From: Burkholderiales bacterium
Lineage (GTDB): Bacteria > Pseudomonadota > Gammaproteobacteria > Burkholderiales > SG8-39
DNA: 6,308 bases
Reading direction: 5' to 3'
Assembly: GCA_005777205.1 (NCBI GenBank)
Contig: SXNB01000151.1
Location: 1 to 6,308 of the forward strand
Shown here: one piece after another, positions 1 to 4,988 of the stretch
How positions within the stretch are numbered: position 1 is the stretch's first letter
Layout: each line of letters begins with the position of its first letter
Notes under the pieces: generated by a model
The model's database searches: none
Told to the model about the DNA's origin: nothing
The model's input: only the letters and a program-made list of their open reading frames with translations
Made by a program: the position numbers and the translations under genes

Positions 1-303
1 GGTCTCGATCACCACACGGTCGAACTTCAGCTTGCCACGGCTGCGCTTCTCGTGCAGCTCTCCGAGGATGCGGATGAGATCCCCTCGCACGGTGCAGCAG
101 ATGCAGCCGTTGTTCATCTCGACGATCTGCTCCTCGCCATGTTCGAGGATCTCGTTGTCCACGCCTGCCTCGCCGAACTCGTTCTCGATCACCGCGATGC
201 AGTGGCCGTGGTCCTCCTTGAGAATCCGGTTGAGCAGCGTGGTTTTGCCGCTGCCGAGAAACCCAGTGAGAATGGTGACCGGCACCATCTGCGTTTCGCT
301 CAT
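1..303 (-). CDS. CobW/COG0523-family GTPase, N-terminal part (3' end beyond window edge)
   Basis: The first 101 codons of a G3E-family (CobW/COG0523) P-loop GTPase run off the left edge. The family delivers or guards metal ions, often zinc or cobalt, in the cytoplasm. The translation starts MSETQMVPVTILTGFLGSGK, with the Walker A motif GFLGSGKTT near residues 13-21. The family metal-binding CxCC motif follows as NNGCICCTV near residue 66, and the visible part ends in the Walker B strand FDRVVIET. The ATG at 303 matches the start of the complete paralogue at 1071-2048, with 84 of 97 residues identical after the first four. It lies 38 bp downstream of the Fur-family gene on the same strand, so the two are probably co-transcribed. 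No good Shine-Dalgarno sequence is visible before the ATG. The metal served cannot be told from this fragment. Confidence 0.93.
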   Translation of the reverse strand, partial: MSETQMVPVTILTGFLGSGKTTLLNRILKEDHGHCIAVIENEFGEAGVDNEILEHGEEQIVEMNNGCICCTVRGDLIRILGELHEKRSRGKLKFDRVVIET

Positions 304-341
304 GACGTTCTACAGTGTGTGTGACGATGCAGGCGCGCGCC

Positions 342-764
342 TCAGGCGCAGCTGGCGCAAACGCCCTTGACGGTGACCTCGAGGCCCTCAGCGCGGAACC
401 CGCGCGGCATCGCCGCCGGAAGGCGCGGCGTTTTGACCTCATCCAGGCACAGGACCTTGCCGCATCGATTACAGTGGAAATGGGCGTGGGCGTCGTGGTG
501 GCGGTCGGCGGCCGAGAAGCGCCAGGCGCGGTCCCCGCTCGAGATCCGGTGCGCGAGCCCCTGCCCGACCAGCCAGTCGAGCACCCGGTACAGCGTGACG
601 CGGTCGATCGCGTCCTCCGCCAGGTCGCGCTCCAAGTCATGGTGGCTCGCCGCCTCGCCCTGCCGCAGCAGGGCCGCCAGCACCCGCACCCGCGCCGGCG
701 TCACCCGCTCCCCGGTCGCGCGCACCCGGGCCGCCGCCACCTGTTCCGCCTGCCTGCGCTGCAT
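342..764 (-). CDS. Fur-superfamily metal-dependent transcriptional repressor, Zur-like
   Basis: A 140-residue Fur-superfamily protein, which would bind DNA as a metal-loaded dimer and repress metal-uptake genes. The N-terminal winged helix covers about residues 13-83 and includes GERVTPARVRVLAAL and the recognition-helix motif DRVTLYRVLDWLV. The hinge and dimerisation domain contains a His-rich metal site (HHDAHAH, residues 89-95). Two CxxC pairs (C98/C101 and C136/C139) would form the structural zinc site. The short length and the neighbouring COG0523 GTPases and ZIP remnant favour a zinc sensor (Zur) over an iron sensor, but that is inference from context. I chose ATG 764; an in-frame TTG at 782 would add six residues. 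Neither start has a clear Shine-Dalgarno sequence. A 5-3-5 inverted repeat lies 31 bp upstream and could be an autoregulatory operator. Confidence 0.92.
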   Translation of the reverse strand: MQRRQAEQVAAARVRATGERVTPARVRVLAALLRQGEAASHHDLERDLAEDAIDRVTLYRVLDWLVGQGLAHRISSGDRAWRFSAADRHHDAHAHFHCNRCGKVLCLDEVKTPRLPAAMPRGFRAEGLEVTVKGVCASCA

Positions 765-795
765 GATGGCAGGATAGGGCAAGCCCGGTGCAGAT

Positions 796-808
796 GCAAC
801 CCTGTTGC
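796..808. promoter_or_regulatory. Short inverted repeat upstream of the Fur-family gene, candidate operator
   Basis: The 13-bp sequence GCAACCCTGTTGC is a perfect 5-bp inverted repeat around a 3-bp centre. It lies in the 56-bp gap between the ZIP remnant and the Fur-family gene, 31 bp before the ATG. Fur-family repressors bind palindromes close to their own promoters, so an autoregulatory site is plausible. The arms are short, do not match a Zur or Fur consensus I can recognise, and could be chance. Confidence 0.22.
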
Positions 809-820
809 GCTTGCGGGCGC

Positions 821-1054
821 TCAGTGCGAATGCAGCAGCACTGGCGTGGCGACCCCGGCGGCGATCAGCGCCAGCTGCGCGGCAGCCTCCGGTAGGCGCC
901 AGTGCCGGTGCAGCTCCGGGATGAGGTCCGCCACCGCGATATACAGGAGGCTCGGTGCCGAGACCGCCAGCACGTAGGGCCTCGCGGCCTCTGCGTCGGA
1001 CAGCGCGAAGTAGCCCAGCAGGCCGCCGGCGACCAGCTTGCGATGGTGGGCCAT
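821..1054 (-). pseudogene. Truncated ZIP-family metal transporter, C-terminal remnant
   Basis: The 77-residue reading frame matches only the C-terminal end of ZIP-family zinc/iron permeases. A hydrophobic segment resembling the end of TM6 (VAGGLLGYFAL) is followed by the TM7-like YVLAVSAPSLLYIAVADLIPEL, a family-typical string. A last hydrophobic helix (AAAQLALIAAGVATPVLL) ends in HSH. The upstream helices, including the metal-binding TM4/TM5 His motifs, are absent. Reading upstream in frame, only eight more codons precede a TAG that lies inside the end of the CobW-family gene. The ATG is 16 bp after that gene's stop codon, with no clear Shine-Dalgarno sequence. Most likely a full transporter lost its 5' part by deletion. 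A reused two-helix membrane peptide is possible but less likely. The fragment fits the metal theme of its neighbours. Confidence 0.65.
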
Positions 1055-1070
1055 CAGCCCGATGCCGTGC

Positions 1071-2048
1071 TCAGGCTAGGCACTGCTCCAGCCCAGCGAG
1101 GAACAGCTCCTTCGGCAGCTTCTTGCCGATGAACACCAGGATGGAGTGCTTCTTCTCGGTCTTCAGCCAAGGCTTGCCCATGTCGCCGCCCATCATCATG
1201 TGCACGCCCTGGAACACCACGCGGTTGGGCTTGCCCTTCATCCACAGCACGCCCTTGTAGCGCAAGAGGTCCGGGCCGTAGACCTGGATCATGCCGGAGA
1301 GGAACTGCTCCAGCTTGTCGCCTTCGAAGGGCTTGTCCGAGCGGAACACGAACGATTCAACCTCGTCATGGTGCTCGTGGTGGGTGTCGGCGAGAAATTC
1401 CGGATCGAGCTCCAGGATCGCGTTCAGGTTGAAGCCGCGGATATCCAGGATCTCCGCGATCGGCGCCTCTCCGAAGTGCACCCTCTTCACCGGCGCGCGC
1501 GGGTTCATGCGGTGGATGCGCTCGGAGAGCTTTTTCACCTCGGCTTCGTCCACGAGGTCGGTTTTGGACATCAGGATCCGATCGGCGAACCCCACTTGCT
1601 GTTGCGCCTCGGTGAACTCATCGAGCTGCTTGGGTGCGTGCTTGGCGTCCACCACCGTGACGATGGAATCGAGCAGGTAATAGGCGCCGATGTCCTCGTC
1701 GGTGAAGAAGGTCTGCGCCACCGGCCCCGGGTCGGCCATGCCGGTGGTCTCAATCACCACGCGGTCGAACTTCAGGCTGCCCTTCTGGCGCCGGTCCTTC
1801 AGGTCCCCGAGGATCCGGATGAGATCCCCCCTCACGGTGCAGCAGATGCAGCCGTTATTCATCTCAACGATCTGCTCCTCGCTCTTTTCGAGGATCTCGG
1901 AGTCCACACCGGTCTCGCCGAACTCGTTCTCGATCACGGCAATCTTGTGCCCGTGGTCTTCCTTGAGTATCCGGTTGAGCAGCGTGGTCTTTCCCGCGCC
2001 AAGAAAGCCGGTGAGGATGGTCACCGGCACCATCTGGTCTTGTTCCAT
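1071..2048 (-). CDS. CobW/COG0523-family GTPase (putative zinc metallochaperone), complete
   Basis: A complete 325-residue G3E GTPase of the CobW/COG0523 family (YjiA- or ZigA-like), cytoplasmic, expected to couple GTP hydrolysis to metal delivery. The G domain has Walker A GFLGAGKTT at residues 14-22, ENEFGE at 40-45 and the metal-binding CICC at 67-70. The Walker B region with ETTGMADP is at 100-107, and the base-recognition motif is SKTD at 161-164 (usually NKxD). A short His cluster, HHEHH (224-228), links to the CobW C-terminal domain, which ends KHSILVFIGKKLPKELFL. Length is normal for the family. Start ATG 2048 is supported by AAAGGG six bases upstream, but that Shine-Dalgarno lies in a hairpin. 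It is followed by the ZIP remnant, the Fur-type regulator and a paralogous GTPase, all on the same strand. Zinc is inferred from context; no cobalamin genes are nearby. Confidence 0.95.
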   Translation of the reverse strand: MEQDQMVPVTILTGFLGAGKTTLLNRILKEDHGHKIAVIENEFGETGVDSEILEKSEEQIVEMNNGCICCTVRGDLIRILGDLKDRRQKGSLKFDRVVIETTGMADPGPVAQTFFTDEDIGAYYLLDSIVTVVDAKHAPKQLDEFTEAQQQVGFADRILMSKTDLVDEAEVKKLSERIHRMNPRAPVKRVHFGEAPIAEILDIRGFNLNAILELDPEFLADTHHEHHDEVESFVFRSDKPFEGDKLEQFLSGMIQVYGPDLLRYKGVLWMKGKPNRVVFQGVHMMMGGDMGKPWLKTEKKHSILVFIGKKLPKELFLAGLEQCLA

Positions 2049-2052
2049 GTCA

Positions 2053-2069
2053 CGCCCTTTCGAAGGGCG
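2053..2069 (-). promoter_or_regulatory. Hairpin covering the Shine-Dalgarno of the CobW-family gene
   Basis: On the transcribed strand, CGCCCTT-CGA-AAGGGCG forms a perfect 7-bp stem with a 3-base loop, extendable by one G-U pair. Its 3' arm contains most of the AAAGGG Shine-Dalgarno sequence, which ends six bases before the ATG at 2048. The fold could limit translation initiation. The same palindrome could instead be a DNA operator. The structure is seen directly; the regulatory role is inferred. Confidence 0.5.
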
Positions 2070-2080
2070 CCGATTCTACT

Positions 2081-2098
2081 CTCCGTCAGCAAAATCAG
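2081..2098 (-). repeat. Degenerate copy of the RAYT leader beyond the transposase 3' end (REP-like)
   Basis: Read on the minus strand, the stretch after the terminal repeat is CCTGATTTTGCTGACGGAG. It resembles the transposase leader, which has CTGGCTTTGC, then CACGT, then TGACGGAG just before the ATG. Both copies also have AACGTG upstream. This suggests the two ends of the element carry related REP-like units and that its outer edge on this side may be near 2081. The match is gapped and short, so the relation is tentative. Confidence 0.35.
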
Positions 2099-2114
2099 GG
2101 ACGCACCACGTTTT
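2099..2114 (+). repeat. Terminal inverted repeat of the RAYT element (transposase 3' side)
   Basis: GGACGCACCACGTTTT here is the perfect reverse complement of the 16 bases at 2892-2907. The pair brackets the transposase gene; this copy lies 11 bp beyond its stop codon. No matching target duplication is seen outside the pair, as expected for single-strand HUH transposition. Confidence 0.85.
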
Positions 2115-2125
2115 CTTCCGGCCGC

Positions 2126-2845
2126 TTAAAAGAGATGGCCCCGCGTTCCGTCGTCGAGCGACACGCGCGGCGGCCGGCCTGGTTCGCCGGGCTCGACGCG
2201 CCGGCCAAGAGCCCGGCTGACCCCGAGGCGGAAGGCCTTGGATCCCAGCGCATACCCGGAGTTCGTTGTCGCACGGATCTTCTCGATTACGACGGCGGCC
2301 ATATCCACGCGGAACGTCTCCCGGTAGCCCGCACAGCGCTCGGAGACCGTCTGCCCCAGGCCGACGTACTCCGGATGGGGCGTGATGCAGGCATCCGTCT
2401 CTCCGTGGGCATTGGCGCGATGGCTCGACCAGCGATAGTCGACCGCCGCCTTCACCATGCCCGCACGCACAGGGTTCAACTCTACAAAGCGATAGCAGGC
2501 GAACAGGTAGCGCTCGGACTCCACTAGGCACGAGCGAAAACGTCCCTCCCAGAGCGCACCCGTCCTCCGGTACTTGCGATTGACATGCTGGACGTACACC
2601 AGGCTGAGCCGTCGGAAGAACCCCTCGCAGCTTTCCTGCCGCTCCGGGGTCAGCAGCAGGTGCACATGGTTGGTCATCAGGCAGTACGCGTGCAGGGCGC
2701 AGCCCTCCTTCATGGACAGGCGGGCCATCTGCCGCAGGTAGACTGTCCGGTCCTCGTCGTCGACGAAGCAGGCGGACCGGTTGTTTCCCCGCTGAATAGC
2801 GTGGACGGGGAGGCCAGGAACGATGATGCGCGAATGCCAGGGCAT
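2126..2845 (-). CDS. REP-associated tyrosine transposase (Y1/HUH family, RAYT)
   Basis: A complete 239-residue Y1-transposase-family protein, related to IS200/IS605 TnpA, that would nick and rejoin single-stranded DNA at hairpins. Family landmarks appear in order: HAIQRGNNRSACF (15-27), LMTNHVHLLL with the HUH metal ligands H60 and H62, and a helix YVQHVNRKY carrying the likely nucleophile (Y84 is my best candidate). GALWEGRFRS (96-105) and ELNPVRAGMV (122-131) follow, then WSSHRANAHGE. The C-terminal part, with YALGSKAFRLGVSRALGRR and GRP, is typical of RAYTs. Nothing is truncated or frameshifted. The ATG at 2845 fits the usual family N-terminus, but the only Shine-Dalgarno candidate, GGAG, is one base from the ATG and touches the foot of a 10-bp hairpin, so translation is probably weak or controlled. 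Inverted repeats flank the gene. Confidence 0.93.
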   Translation of the reverse strand: MPWHSRIIVPGLPVHAIQRGNNRSACFVDDEDRTVYLRQMARLSMKEGCALHAYCLMTNHVHLLLTPERQESCEGFFRRLSLVYVQHVNRKYRRTGALWEGRFRSCLVESERYLFACYRFVELNPVRAGMVKAAVDYRWSSHRANAHGETDACITPHPEYVGLGQTVSERCAGYRETFRVDMAAVVIEKIRATTNSGYALGSKAFRLGVSRALGRRVEPGEPGRPPRVSLDDGTRGHLF

Positions 2846-2849
2846 TCTC

Positions 2850-2880
2850 CGTCAACGTGGCAAAGCCAGACACGTTGACG
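2850..2880 (-). promoter_or_regulatory. Stem-loop immediately upstream of the transposase start (REP-like)
   Basis: Arms CGTCAACGTG (2850-2859) and CACGTTGACG (2871-2880) are perfect 10-bp complements around an 11-base loop. In the transposase mRNA the stem ends four bases before the ATG and includes the first G of the GGAG Shine-Dalgarno candidate. It could be the REP-like recognition hairpin of the transposase, a translation block like that known for IS200, or both. The structure is certain; the function is inferred. Confidence 0.75.
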
Positions 2881-2910
2881 AGGACGATCGAAAAACGTGG
2901 TGCGTCCTCG
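2879..2910. repeat. 8-bp inverted repeat overlapping the element's 5' terminal repeat
   Basis: CGAGGACG (2879-2886) and CGTCCTCG (2903-2910) are perfect inverted copies around a 16-base loop. They overlap both the upstream stem-loop (2879-2880) and the terminal repeat, so the two folds compete slightly. On the plus strand a TTTT follows, but no plus-strand gene exists to terminate. It is more likely an end structure of the element than a terminator. Confidence 0.5.
2892..2907 (-). repeat. Terminal inverted repeat of the RAYT element (transposase 5' side)
   Basis: On the minus strand this reads GGACGCACCACGTTTT, identical over 16 bases to the plus-strand copy at 2099-2114. It lies 46 bp upstream of the transposase ATG and five bases past the end of rlmI. 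Confidence 0.85.
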
Positions 2911-2912
2911 TT

Positions 2913-4097
2913 TTAGAGGCTGATCAGCAGGCCTTTCAGGTAGTCGCCTTCCGGAAAGCTCAATGCGACCGGATGGTCTGCGCCGCCGTGGAAGCGCTCG
3001 ATCACCCGCCCTCCCACGCCCGCATCCGCCGCGGCGCCGGCGACGATGGACTGGAACAGTTCCGCGGACACGCCGCCGGAGCAGGAGAAGGTCGCCAGCA
3101 GGCCGCCGGGGGCGAGCAGCTTGAACGCGAGCAGGTTGATGTCCTTGTAGGCGCGCGCGGCGTTCTTCGCCTGCGCCGCGGTAGGCGCGAACTTGGGCGG
3201 ATCCAGGATCACGAGGTCGAACTTCGCGCCGGCGTCACGCAGTTTCCGTTGCTGTGCGAAGACGTCGACCTGCTCGAACGCGATGCGCGAGGCGTCCAGC
3301 GCGTTCGCGTCAAGGTTCTCGCGTGCCACCTCCAGCGCCGGCGCAGAGCTGTCCAGCGCGAGCACGCGCTTCGCGCTGCCCGCCAGCGCCGAAAGCGCAA
3401 AGCCTCCGGTATAGCAGAACGCATCCAGCACCTCGCGCCCCGCGGCCAGGGCCCGGATCCTTTGCCGGTTGTCGCGCTGGTCGAGGAAGAATCCGGTCTT
3501 CTGCCCGGCCTCGACGTCCACCCGGAAGTTGAGCCCGTGTTCCACGATTGGGCAGCGACGCGCCTCGTGGTTGCCACGGACGAATCCCGTCCTGGGCTGC
3601 AGCCCTTCCAGCCCGCGCACCTCCGCATCCGAGCGCTCGTAGATCGCCTCGCAGCCGGTGGCCGAGGCGAGCGCGTCCAGGATCGCCTCGCGCCAGCGCT
3701 CGGCGCCGGCGGAGAGAAACTGGGCCACTAGCACGTCCGCGTAGCGGTCCACGATCACGCCCGGCAGTCCGTCGGACTCGCCGTGCACCAGGCGCAGGGC
3801 GTTGGTGTGCCGCGCCGCGGGCAGCGCCTCGCGCGCCTTCACCGCGCCCGCCACCACCGCCGCAAAGAACGGCGCCTCCACGCGTGTCTTCGGGTCGAAG
3901 CTCCAGACGCGAGCGCGGATCTGCGATTCGGCGCTCCAGGCGGCGACCGCTATCGGTTGCCCTCCCGCGTTCTTCACCAGCAGCGTCTCGCCCGGCTCAG
4001 GCGTGCCGTCCACCTGCTCGATGGCGCCGGAAAAAATCCACGGATGGCGACGCTGTACCGAGCGCTCGCGTCCCGCTTTTAGATGCAGCGCTTTCAT
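2913..4097 (-). CDS. rlmI: 23S rRNA 5-methylcytosine methyltransferase, RlmI-type
   Basis: A 394-residue class I SAM-dependent methyltransferase, close in length to E. coli RlmI (about 396), which makes m5C1962 in 23S rRNA. An N-terminal PUA domain (about residues 1-75) carries the hallmark RRHPWIFSGAI. The RlmI-specific linker HGESDGLPGVIVDRYADV is at 105-122, and GQKTGFFLDQRDNR is at 198-211. The Rossmann fold has the SAM-binding VLDAFCYTGGFAL (223-235) and an acidic strand end at D249. The catalytic motifs are DPPKF (299-303) and FSCSGG with the nucleophile C339. The ATG at 4097 overlaps the xerC stop by four bases (ATGA) and has GAGGA upstream, implying translational coupling. A RAYT element begins five bases after its stop. 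The family also contains other RNA cytosine methyltransferases, but length and motifs favour RlmI. Confidence 0.93.
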   Translation of the reverse strand: MKALHLKAGRERSVQRRHPWIFSGAIEQVDGTPEPGETLLVKNAGGQPIAVAAWSAESQIRARVWSFDPKTRVEAPFFAAVVAGAVKAREALPAARHTNALRLVHGESDGLPGVIVDRYADVLVAQFLSAGAERWREAILDALASATGCEAIYERSDAEVRGLEGLQPRTGFVRGNHEARRCPIVEHGLNFRVDVEAGQKTGFFLDQRDNRQRIRALAAGREVLDAFCYTGGFALSALAGSAKRVLALDSSAPALEVARENLDANALDASRIAFEQVDVFAQQRKLRDAGAKFDLVILDPPKFAPTAAQAKNAARAYKDINLLAFKLLAPGGLLATFSCSGGVSAELFQSIVAGAAADAGVGGRVIERFHGGADHPVALSFPEGDYLKGLLISL

Positions 4098-4987
4098 TTC
4101 TTCCTCGCCCGCGGATGCGCCGCGTCGTAGACCTTAGCCAGCGCCTGGAAGTCGAGGTGCGTGTAGACCTGCGTGGTGGCGACGCTCGCGTGCCCCAGCA
4201 TTTCCTGCACCGCGCGCAGGTCCTGCGAGGACTGCAGCACGTGAGTGGCGAAGGAGTGGCGCAGAAGGTGCGGATGCACCGGCGCATCCAGCCCCCGCGC
4301 GCGTGCCCAGGCGCGCAGCCTCACCTGCACTGTACCTGGCGAGATGCGCTTGCCGCGCACGCCCACGAACAGCGCCCGCTCCGTGGGCGAGGCCAGTTGT
4401 GCGCGCTGACGCAGCCATTCGCGCAGCGCCTCGCGCGCGCGAGCGCCAACCGGCACCGTGCGCGTCTTCGAGCCTTTGCCGGTGACCGTGACTTCGGCCT
4501 GGCGCAGGTCCAGGCGCCCGTCCTCCGCGTCCAGCGCCACCAGTTCGGCGAGGCGCAGGCCGGAGGAGTACAGCAGCTCGAACATCGCATGGTCCCGCGC
4601 GGCTTGCGGTGTCTGCGCCTGCGGCGTATCCAGCAGCCGCTGCACCTGCTCCACCGACAGCACCTTGGGCAGGGTCCGGGCCGACTTGGGCGCGCGCACG
4701 CCCTGCGCCGGGTTAACGGCGAAACCCTGGTGCCGCACCAGCCAGTGGTATAGGCCGCGCCAGGCCGACAGGGTCATGGCGAGCGTCTTGCCGGAGAGTC
4801 CTCCGGCATGTAGCCGCGCCACCATGCGGCGCACCTGCTGCGGGTCGACCCTGGCGAAGGGCGCGCCCTCCAGCTGCGCGAACAGCAGTTCCAAAGCGTG
4901 CCCGTAGTTGCGCAGAGTCGCCGGCGACAGCCGGCGCTGGTGGCGCAGGCTGTCCAGCCAGGCCGCGGCGAGCGCCGCGTCGGTCAT
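4094..4987 (-). CDS. xerC: Site-specific tyrosine recombinase XerC
   Basis: A 297-residue tyrosine recombinase (E. coli XerC has 298) that, with XerD, resolves chromosome dimers at dif under FtsK control. The N-terminal SAM-like core-binding domain spans about residues 1-90 (WLDSLRHQRRLSPATLRNY at the front). The catalytic domain has a complete active set: R145 in SSGLRLAEL, K171 in TGKGSK, H240 and R243 in HPHLLRHSFATH, H266 in MLGHASVATT, and the nucleophile Y275 in QVYTH. The same frame stays open far upstream, but the start is ATG 4987 because it gives the normal N-terminus and follows the DUF484 stop by one base. There is no strong Shine-Dalgarno, so initiation is probably coupled to the upstream gene. 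The position after dapF and DUF484 supports XerC rather than XerD. Confidence 0.96.
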   Translation of the reverse strand: MTDAALAAAWLDSLRHQRRLSPATLRNYGHALELLFAQLEGAPFARVDPQQVRRMVARLHAGGLSGKTLAMTLSAWRGLYHWLVRHQGFAVNPAQGVRAPKSARTLPKVLSVEQVQRLLDTPQAQTPQAARDHAMFELLYSSGLRLAELVALDAEDGRLDLRQAEVTVTGKGSKTRTVPVGARAREALREWLRQRAQLASPTERALFVGVRGKRISPGTVQVRLRAWARARGLDAPVHPHLLRHSFATHVLQSSQDLRAVQEMLGHASVATTQVYTHLDFQALAKVYDAAHPRARKK

Positions 4988-4988
4988 C

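Larger units (their letters stand above)
2081..2907 (-). mobile_element. RAYT (REP-associated tyrosine transposase) element
   Basis: About 0.8 kb containing one complete HUH/Y1 transposase gene, bounded by 16-bp inverted repeats at 2099-2114 and 2892-2907. A strong stem-loop lies next to the start codon and a degenerate leader copy extends the 3' side to about 2081. There is no accessory gene and no target duplication. The right end is five bases from the rlmI stop codon, and the left end is about 33-50 bp upstream of the CobW-family ATG. The element therefore sits exactly between two gene blocks. RAYTs are usually single-copy, vertically kept genes related to IS200/IS605 that mobilise REP palindromes. 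Whether this copy is mobile or domesticated cannot be told here. The outer limits are approximate. Confidence 0.75.

Noticed and set aside
332..341. GGCGCGCGCC palindrome just before the Fur-type gene's stop codon as an operator
   Set aside because: Simple CG alternation is common by chance in DNA of this composition; no loop, spacing or conservation supports a function.
315..977. Plus-strand open frame of 220 codons opposite the Fur-type gene and ZIP remnant
   Set aside because: Low-complexity Arg/Ala-rich translation with no recognisable domain, covering genes with clear motifs on the other strand.
2075..2080. TAGAAT on the minus strand as a -10 box for the CobW-family gene
   Set aside because: No acceptable -35 hexamer lies 16-18 bases upstream, and the position falls in repeat-derived sequence.
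1146..2129. Long plus-strand open frame (327 codons) opposite the complete CobW-family gene
   Set aside because: It mirrors the codon structure of a well-supported minus-strand gene and shows no family motifs. A similar antisense frame appears opposite the paralogue at 52-324 because the DNA is duplicated.
2903..2914. Stem followed by TTTT as a plus-strand rho-independent terminator
   Set aside because: No plus-strand gene ends here, the T run is only four bases, and the stem is better explained as an element end.
3548..4753. Plus-strand open frame of 401 codons across rlmI and xerC
   Set aside because: Arg/Pro/Ala-rich translation typical of high-GC shadow frames, and it crosses the junction of two real minus-strand genes.
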